Shown: positions 15,142 to 19,859 of the stretch, piece after piece
Position numbering within the stretch: the stretch's first letter is position 1
Layout of the letters: the number at the start of each line of letters is the position of its first letter
Translations under genes and position numbers: made by a program
Assembly: GCA_003535955.1 (NCBI GenBank)
Contig: DPZM01000273.1
Span: 1-19,859 of the forward strand
Direction: 5' to 3'
Origin: Lachnospiraceae bacterium
GTDB taxonomy: Bacteria > Bacillota > Clostridia > Lachnospirales > Lachnospiraceae
Length of the DNA: 19,859 nucleotides
The notes under the pieces: model-generated
Seen by the model: only the letters and a program-made list of their open reading frames with translations
What the model was told of the DNA's origin: nothing
The model's database searches: none

Positions 15142-16632
15142 ATGAATAAGAACATCCTTAGTGAGGATCAGGTTAAACAGATCAACCGATTGTTACTGAT
15201 CGTTTTATGCATTACATCATTTTTCGGAATCGTGGGTCTGTTGTCTCAGCTAACCGATTCTTCCAATAATATTAACCCGATACAGTCGGTTGGTCCGGGT
15301 ATTCTGATCATAATAAATCTGATAGCCACGTTTGTCGTGAGCAGGACTGCGGAACCCGAATTTCTTCATAAGTTTGTAGCGGTGGCTTATACGATAGTAT
15401 ATGCCGCAATGCTGCTGACATCGGAATCGGGAGCTGTATTCCCTTATATTCTTCCGATCATGATCATCATTGTCTTAAATCTTGATAATACGGCCATTAC
15501 CGGAATGGGTATTTCCTTTATCATCCTTAACATCATACATGCGGTAATTACGGCATCAACTCATGAGATCACGGAAGTTATAGAGATGATCATGGTATCG
15601 ATCATAATCTCAATTCTTGCAACGCTATCCGCTATAATGGGAACCAGGCTGCTTACAAGGTTTATAAGCGATAACATGGAAGGCATTGAGAAGGCAGCTA
15701 TTGAGAGGGCCAGAGTGTCCGAGAATATCCTCAAGGTTACCGATGAAGTAACAGCCAGGTTCGATACTTTAAAGTCAGGCCTTGATGAGGTGGGTGAGAC
15801 ATCCAAGCTTGTCTGCGATTCCATAGATCAGATAGGTCAGGGCAATGATGAGAACTTAAGTGCCGTTGAACTGCAGACCAACATGACGAGCGAGATTCAG
15901 TCGCTGCTTAATGAAACCGGAGACATCACCGTTGAGGCGGTTGAGGTATCCGGACAGATGTCTGATATGTTAAGCAAGAGCCTTAAGGATATGGAGAGCC
16001 TCGTAACTCAGGCAATACGTACTACCGAAGTGGGAAACCAGATGCAGGAAGCAGCCGAGAGGCAGCAGAAGTCGTCCGATGAAGCCATGAATATAACAGA
16101 CATGATCTTCTCAATCTCCGGGCAGACCAATCTACTTGCCCTTAATGCATCGATCGAGGCTGCACGTGCAGGTGAAGCAGGCCGCGGATTTGCTGTAGTA
16201 GCAACCGAGATAAGTCACCTGGCCGAGCAGACGAAGCAGTCTACAGAGCAGATCACAAATATCCTTAAGGAGCTTACCGAGAACGCCGGTGAAGTATCCG
16301 AGAAGGCAACCCAGACCGTACAGATGGCCGGAGCCCAGAAGGATCTTGTGGAACTTGTAAAGGGAGTCCTTACAGAGTCACGCGAGTACTCGGATAAATT
16401 GGGTGAAACACTTCGTACCGTTAATTCGGATATGGAGCGAATTAAGGATTCCAATGATGAGGTTGTTAACTCGACGTCAAGGCTTCTTGCTACAAGCGAA
16501 GAATTTACGGCAAGCACTCAGGAGACGATCAGGATCAGCCGTAACAACATGGACAAGATCGAAGAGTCAATCGATATCATGGCTAAGATATCCGAGATGA
16601 TGAAGGAGCTTGCACAGGCCGAGGAGAAATAA
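15142..16632 (+). CDS. Methyl-accepting chemotaxis protein with a polytopic membrane sensor
   Basis: This 496-residue chemoreceptor signals through CheA/CheW to the flagellar motor. The N-terminal part (about 17-170) has about six hydrophobic segments with only short loops, so ligand sensing is likely within or at the membrane. No HAMP domain is obvious between the last helix and the long signalling coiled coil. The hairpin tip is clear: QTNLLALNASIEAARAGEAG beginning at residue 328. The start is the ATG at 15142 with AAAGGGGG eight bases upstream; a TTG 69 bases earlier is in frame but overlaps the promoter and lacks a ribosome binding site. The C-terminus has no CheR-tethering pentapeptide. 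The ligand is unknown. Confidence 0.9.
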   Translation: MNKNILSEDQVKQINRLLLIVLCITSFFGIVGLLSQLTDSSNNINPIQSVGPGILIIINLIATFVVSRTAEPEFLHKFVAVAYTIVYAAMLLTSESGAVFPYILPIMIIIVLNLDNTAITGMGISFIILNIIHAVITASTHEITEVIEMIMVSIIISILATLSAIMGTRLLTRFISDNMEGIEKAAIERARVSENILKVTDEVTARFDTLKSGLDEVGETSKLVCDSIDQIGQGNDENLSAVELQTNMTSEIQSLLNETGDITVEAVEVSGQMSDMLSKSLKDMESLVTQAIRTTEVGNQMQEAAERQQKSSDEAMNITDMIFSISGQTNLLALNASIEAARAGEAGRGFAVVATEISHLAEQTKQSTEQITNILKELTENAGEVSEKATQTVQMAGAQKDLVELVKGVLTESREYSDKLGETLRTVNSDMERIKDSNDEVVNSTSRLLATSEEFTASTQETIRISRNNMDKIEESIDIMAKISEMMKELAQAEEK

Positions 16633-16636
16633 CTTA

Positions 16637-17929
16637 ATGGAAGACATAATTATCATAGGGGCGGGCCCGTCAGGGCTTATGGCAGCTATACAGGCATCTT
16701 ATCTTGGTGCATCTGTAACGGTGCTTGAGCGAAATGATAAACCGCTAAAGAAATTGTATGCGACCGGAAACGGTCGCTGCAATTTTTCTAACCTTTATAT
16801 GGACGAGAAAGTGTACAGGGGCAGGGATCCTGAATTTGCGCTCAAGTTAATTGAGGATTATGACAGGAACGACCTGCTTCTGTTCTTTCATAATCTGGGG
16901 ATGATGACCAAGCACATAGGTGATTATATCTATCCTTACAATGAGCAGGCAAGAACAGTGGCCGATGCCCTGCTGCTCGAATGCAGGAGACTTAAGGTCA
17001 GAGTCAGGTGTAATGAAAAAGCGGTTGACATAACATACAATAACAGCTTTACCGTAAAGACCAACGACCATGAATATAAAGGCAGAAAACTTATAGTGTC
17101 AGCCGGCGGCAAGGCGAGCCCCGTACACGGGAGTGACGGGAACCTGAACATGATAATTGAAGGTTTGGGGATAGACTTTTTACCGCTGCGGAGAGCCTTA
17201 GTACCTCTTACCTATACGGATAAGGCTTTAAGTAAGCTGGCGGGTGTAAGGATAAAGTGCAGCGTAAATCTTATCGTGGATGGTAAAAAGGCTGCCGGTG
17301 AGCAGGGCGAGATCATAATAAATAAGGACAATTTAAGCGGAATCCCAATCATGCAGATGAGCCGGTATGCTACGCAGGCACTTGATGAAGGTTCTTTGGT
17401 ATCTGTAAGTATTGATCTCTTTCCGGATGAGGATAAGGACGGTGTAAACAGGCTTATATACAATGCCTTTAAAGGATACAGGTATGGTGCAGCCGTTATG
17501 GGAAGGGAACCGGAGAAGACCGATGCCCGTTATGACAGGACCAGTCTGGAGGCCCTGTCACTTCTGATAAACGAAAAACTCTCCCTGTATTGTCTGAACC
17601 TTACAGGTATTCTTCCTGATGACCTGTCCGCAAATGTTAACGATAAGAAACTGAAGATACTTGCAGACCTGCTTAAGGATATGAGAGTAGCTGTTAAAGG
17701 TGATGCAGGCTGGGAGAGGGCGCAGGTGACCGCAGGCGGGGTTGATACACGGGGACTTTCGGAAGACCTTGAATCGGTTAAAGTACCCGGCTTATATTTC
17801 ACAGGCGAATTGTGCGATATAGACGGAACATGCGGAGGCTATAATCTGCAGTGGGCCTTTTCATCGGGGGCTGTCGCGGGCCGGGGTGCGGCAGGTAAGG
17901 TGCGTAAAGAAAAGAATAAAGGGTCTTAG
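16637..17929 (+). CDS. BaiN/HI0933-family FAD-dependent oxidoreductase
   Basis: This 430-residue flavoprotein is probably cytoplasmic. It has the N-terminal dinucleotide fold IIIGAGPSGLMAAIQASYLGA followed by the family signature ATGNGRCNFSN, a second FAD segment (LIVSAGGKASPVHGSDGN) and the C-terminal TGELCDIDGTCGGYNLQWAFSSG, all diagnostic of the HI0933/YhiN/BaiN group. BaiN itself acts in bile-acid dehydroxylation, but most members have no known substrate, so no specific reaction is claimed. The ATG at 16637 has GAGGAG ten bases upstream, inside the end of the chemoreceptor gene, and lies four bases after its stop, so the pair is co-transcribed. An in-frame upstream start at 16610 would overlap the chemoreceptor and lacks support. 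Confidence 0.9.
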   Translation: MEDIIIIGAGPSGLMAAIQASYLGASVTVLERNDKPLKKLYATGNGRCNFSNLYMDEKVYRGRDPEFALKLIEDYDRNDLLLFFHNLGMMTKHIGDYIYPYNEQARTVADALLLECRRLKVRVRCNEKAVDITYNNSFTVKTNDHEYKGRKLIVSAGGKASPVHGSDGNLNMIIEGLGIDFLPLRRALVPLTYTDKALSKLAGVRIKCSVNLIVDGKKAAGEQGEIIINKDNLSGIPIMQMSRYATQALDEGSLVSVSIDLFPDEDKDGVNRLIYNAFKGYRYGAAVMGREPEKTDARYDRTSLEALSLLINEKLSLYCLNLTGILPDDLSANVNDKKLKILADLLKDMRVAVKGDAGWERAQVTAGGVDTRGLSEDLESVKVPGLYFTGELCDIDGTCGGYNLQWAFSSGAVAGRGAAGKVRKEKNKGS

Positions 17930-17953
17930 AGCATGAACGGAAAAATCAGGGGT

Positions 17954-17980
17954 TAATATAATGTAATATTATGCCGATAA
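17954..17980 (+). promoter_or_regulatory. Candidate sigma-28 (FliA/SigD) flagellar promoter
   Basis: TAAT (17954-17957), 15 bases, then GCCGATAA (17973-17980) closely match the sigma-28/sigma-D consensus TAAA-N15-GCCGATAT. Transcription would start near 17987, giving a leader of about 80 bases. An overlapping TATAAT (17957-17962) could serve sigma-A but lacks a good -35. Confidence 0.65.
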
Positions 17981-18014
17981 AGAAAATGAGAGAGTTTCGA
18001 TACTGTGTTTCAGT

Positions 18015-18028
18015 GTCCACGGAGGGAC
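18015..18028 (+). promoter_or_regulatory. Candidate CsrA-binding hairpin 1
   Basis: GUCC-ACGGAG-GGAC forms a four-pair stem with an ANGGAN hexaloop closed by C-G, the optimal CsrA/RsmA recognition element. A neighbouring hairpin, ACUG-UGUUU-CAGU, lies at 18002-18014. AGAGAG (17989-17994) can pair with UUCUCU (18035-18040) to enclose both. Confidence 0.6.
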
Positions 18029-18047
18029 GTAAGTTTCTCTTATACCT

Positions 18048-18061
18048 GTCCAGGGAGGGAT
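18048..18061 (+). promoter_or_regulatory. Candidate CsrA-binding hairpin 2, covering the Shine-Dalgarno sequence
   Basis: GUCC-AGGGAG-GGAU repeats hairpin 1 (13 of 14 bases identical over TGTCCASGGAGGGA, 33 bases apart) and again presents an ANGGAN hexaloop closed by C-G. It contains GGGAGGGA, the ribosome binding site of the ATG at 18066, so protein bound here would block translation. Confidence 0.6.
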
Positions 18062-18065
18062 CAAG

Positions 18066-19220
18066 ATGCGTATTTACTCAGGGAGCTTTAATGTAATGAA
18101 TTCCCTTTATTCACAACAGAATAAGATGAATGCCGGGGGGCCTGCGGGAGGCCTTAATTCTTCTGCAGTCAATACGCCGGCAAAATCAGGCTGGCAGCAG
18201 GGTTCAGGCACCATTGACATTGACTCTTCGACTTCGGTAAGGAAACAGATGCAGCAGCAGCTGCGTGAACTCTTCGATAAACAGCAGGCAAAGGGTAACC
18301 TTCTTACTCCCATGGATAAGCAGGAGGATATCTTCGGCACCCAGAAGGAAGAGGACAAGAAGGAAGATAAGCTGCTTGAGAGCGGGAATACATATAACTT
18401 TAAGGAAGTATCCAATAAGATAATGCGTGCCAAGACCTCGGTGAGCGCGGGGCAGGCCGTTATAGCCGCCAAGCGTAAGATAAGCGAGATCAAGCGCAAG
18501 ATGGCATCAGAAGGTGAAGAGGGTGCCGATGAGCTACAGCTGGCTCTTGTCCATGCCCGTAAGATGGAAGTTGTCGCACAGCGCAAGAAGAATAATCTTG
18601 AGCTTGAGGAGATGGCCAAGAATACACAGAAGCGTGACAAGATGCAGGAGCAGCTGCAGGATAGCGCAAGTTCTCTTAAGAATGATGCAATAGAAGCAGC
18701 CAAGGATCAGATCATGGATGAGCAGCTTAAGAATATACAGGAGCAGTCCGAGATCAGCAGGGAAGAAGCAAGGCAGAATCATGAGAAGATAGAAGAGAAG
18801 CTGGAAGAGACACAGGAACAGATGCAGCAGATGATGGAGAACATGGAGGGCATGGAGGAGTTCACGCAGGAAATGAGCGATGCCGAGATGGAAGCAATGA
18901 GGGAAATGTCCGAAATGCTCGATGCCATGGAGACCATCGATCCTCATATGAGTGAGGAAGAATTAAACAAGCTTAAGACCAAGCACCGTCTGTCCGAGAA
19001 TAAGGCCCTTATGAAGGCTGATATGGACTACCTCAAGGGGATGTTCAAGAGCCTTGATGCCAGGGGCGCCAACGGGATGACAACTCTGGGACAGGGGATG
19101 AGCTTCGGAGGTACCGTGAGTCAGGCCCCGTCCATATCACCCATGGGAACGGGAATGAACATGACGGCTATGGAAGGTGGCGGTGGTGAACCGTCATTGT
19201 CGGTTGATGTTTCGGTATGA
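18066..19220 (+). CDS. Unrecognised coiled-coil protein under likely flagellar (sigma-28/CsrA) control
   Basis: This is a 384-residue protein with no signal peptide or membrane helix, and I do not recognise its family. The N-terminus (1-60) is Asn/Ser/Gly/Gln-rich and looks disordered, as in flagellar export substrates. Residues about 115-170 form a basic helical segment (SNKIMRAKTSVSAGQAV, then RKISEIKRKM). Residues about 165-300 are a long Glu/Gln/Met-rich coiled coil. A conserved-looking KALMKADMDYLKGMFKSLDARG follows (about 320-341), then a Gly/Met/Ser-rich tail. The ATG is preceded by GGGAGGGA. The upstream leader carries a candidate sigma-28 promoter and two CsrA-type hairpins, and a terminator closes the unit. 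A motility-associated secreted or cytoplasmic scaffold is my inference from regulation alone. Confidence 0.8.
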   Translation: MRIYSGSFNVMNSLYSQQNKMNAGGPAGGLNSSAVNTPAKSGWQQGSGTIDIDSSTSVRKQMQQQLRELFDKQQAKGNLLTPMDKQEDIFGTQKEEDKKEDKLLESGNTYNFKEVSNKIMRAKTSVSAGQAVIAAKRKISEIKRKMASEGEEGADELQLALVHARKMEVVAQRKKNNLELEEMAKNTQKRDKMQEQLQDSASSLKNDAIEAAKDQIMDEQLKNIQEQSEISREEARQNHEKIEEKLEETQEQMQQMMENMEGMEEFTQEMSDAEMEAMREMSEMLDAMETIDPHMSEEELNKLKTKHRLSENKALMKADMDYLKGMFKSLDARGANGMTTLGQGMSFGGTVSQAPSISPMGTGMNMTAMEGGGGEPSLSVDVSV

Positions 19221-19262
19221 TAACGGAATGATGTCTGCTTCAAAAGTGATATAAGAACAGGT

Positions 19263-19298
19263 GAGGGGTCAGGCTCTGTCAGGCTTGACTTCTTTTTA
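19263..19298 (+). terminator. Intrinsic terminator after the coiled-coil gene
   Basis: GTCAGGCT (19268-19275), loop CTGTCA and GGCTTGAC (19282-19289) pair over eight positions, with further G-U and A-U pairs outward, and run into TTCTTTTT. The 3' arm contains the -35 of the following promoter. Confidence 0.65.
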
Positions 19299-19313
19299 TG
19301 GTTAGAATATACT
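19285..19313 (+). promoter_or_regulatory. Sigma-A promoter of the riboswitch transcript
   Basis: TTGACT (19285-19290), 17 bases, then TATACT (19308-19313). Transcription would start near 19320, about 33 bases before the aptamer's P1 stem. Its -35 lies in the 3' arm of the upstream terminator. Confidence 0.75.
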
Positions 19314-19352
19314 GTTATGGATATTCGGAACAGAAACGGTATCTATACAATA

Positions 19353-19489
19353 CTGTATATGCAAGGAATCCGGTGCAAGTCCGGAGCGATGCCGTCACCG
19401 TAACCTCAGAGCACATGCAAGGCCACTTGGTTTATACCCGGGAAGGCGCATGAAGCGATGAAGAGGAGCCGGGATACTTACATATACAG
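19353..19489 (+). ncRNA. Cobalamin riboswitch aptamer
   Basis: The conserved core is clear: GGAATCCGGTGCAAGTCCGG, then CACCGTAA, GCCACTTGG, GGGAAGGCG and the B12-box-like GAAGAGGAGCCGGGATAC. The P1 stem is a perfect nine-pair helix, CTGTATATG (19353-19361) with CATATACAG (19481-19489), which bounds the aptamer. It occupies much of the 446-base stretch without a gene between 19221 and 19666; the rest of that stretch is the terminator, promoter, expression platform and leader. It probably lowers expression of the downstream lipoprotein gene when B12 is plentiful. Confidence 0.92.
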
Positions 19490-19524
19490 CGGATGTGACC
19501 TTGCGGTCCACGAGGGTGCGTCCG
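19490..19524 (+). promoter_or_regulatory. Riboswitch expression-platform hairpin (P13-like) with kissing loop
   Basis: CGGATG (19490-19495) pairs with CGTCCG (19519-19524) directly after P1. Inside it GACC and GGTC close a loop so that CCTTGC (19499-19504) faces GCAAGG of the aptamer (19417-19422). That six-base complement fits the L5-L13 kissing contact known in cobalamin riboswitches. Confidence 0.6.
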
Positions 19525-19558
19525 AATAACAGTACATAAATGCGTTTATTATGTTAAT

Positions 19559-19641
19559 GGGACCATTTATGGAGGCTGAGCTGATCGCTGTCGGAATGAC
19601 AGGCGGTTAGTTATGTTTCCATGTTTAATGGTCTTTTATTT
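19559..19641 (+). terminator. Long imperfect-hairpin terminator of the riboswitch
   Basis: GACCATT (19561-19567) pairs with AATGGTC (19627-19633), extended inward by ATGGA/TCCAT, CTGA/TTAG and CTGTC-GGAAT-GACAG, followed by TTTTATTT. GGACC (19560-19564) can instead pair with GGTCC (19505-19509) of the upstream hairpin, giving a candidate antiterminator. Confidence 0.65.
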
Positions 19642-19666
19642 ATGTTTATATAAGGAGGAGAGAATT

Positions 19667-19859
19667 ATGAAAAAGAAACTTGTCTGCGCGATGTTTACAG
19701 CCGCTGCGACGGCCGTGATGCTCGCAGGGTGCGGGGATGTTAATGTAAACATCAACAATACCGGCGATCCCGTAGGGGTAGAGGATATTACCGGAGAAAC
19801 CGCTGAGGCGGAGGAAGAGGCTTATGAGGATGCCGACCGTCAGGCCGCCCAGAAAGTGG
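19667..19859 (+). CDS. Lipoprotein under cobalamin riboswitch control, 3' end outside the window
   Basis: The first 64 residues are visible. MKKKLVCAMFTAAATAVMLAGC is a lipoprotein signal peptide with the lipobox LAGC and Cys22 as the lipidation site. An Asn/Val-rich stretch (VNVNINN) and an acidic linker follow, with no recognisable domain before the window ends. AAGGAGGAG (19652-19660) sits six bases before the ATG. The cobalamin riboswitch upstream implies a role in acquiring cobalamin or cobalt, or in an alternative to a B12-dependent step. A substrate-binding protein of an uptake system is one possibility, but the visible part does not show it. It is too short for this six-frame listing but clearly real. 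Confidence 0.85.
   Translation, partial: MKKKLVCAMFTAAATAVMLAGCGDVNVNINNTGDPVGVEDITGETAEAEEEAYEDADRQAAQKV

Overview
All genes in this window lie on the + strand. It looks like chromosomal DNA of a motile, Gram-positive anaerobe of the Clostridia, most likely a Lachnospiraceae member (Butyrivibrio/Roseburia-like). The grounds are strong AAGGAGG-type ribosome binding sites, heavy use of AAG, ATA and AGG codons, a clpC/radA pair separated by a small Lachnospiraceae-type protein, a chemoreceptor, a candidate sigma-28 promoter, and a cohesin-like surface protein of a kind I associate with that family. The assignment is inference, because no rRNA or other decisive marker is present.

Region 1 (2-5322) is metabolic. 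It holds the 3' part of an M29 aminopeptidase gene, then a tight purine cluster purE-purM-purN-purD, then a small protein with two zinc ribbons around a YvyF-like helical segment. Region 2 (5341-13120) starts at a near-consensus sigma-A promoter. It encodes a secreted glucosaminidase with four SH3 domains, a membrane protein with an unusual cytoplasmic tail (60 uninterrupted acidic residues and a Q/G/Y-rich, prion-like C-terminus), and the ClpC unfoldase, with gaps of only 14 and 18 bases. Region 3 (13203-14995) holds a 136-residue protein of unknown role followed two bases later by radA. Region 4 (15025-17929) is a polytopic chemoreceptor and a BaiN/HI0933-type flavoprotein.

Region 5 (17950-19220) is the most interesting. 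An unrecognised 384-residue coiled-coil protein lies behind a candidate sigma-28 (flagellar) promoter and a leader of about 80 bases. The leader carries two short hairpins, each with an exact CsrA-type ANGGAN hexaloop closed by C-G, and the second hairpin covers the Shine-Dalgarno sequence. This is the same logic as the Bacillus flagellin (hag) leader, so the gene is probably an undescribed motility-linked protein under sigma-28/CsrA control.

Region 6 (19221-19859) has an intrinsic terminator whose 3' arm doubles as the -35 box of the next promoter. It is followed by a cobalamin riboswitch with a visible P1 stem, a possible L5-L13 kissing pair and a long terminator, and then the start of a lipoprotein gene that runs off the window.

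Other signals are a 26-base element repeated exactly two bases after the stop codons of purM and radA, and a perfect palindrome upstream of the chemoreceptor promoter. I see no tRNA, rRNA, CRISPR array, insertion sequence or prophage.
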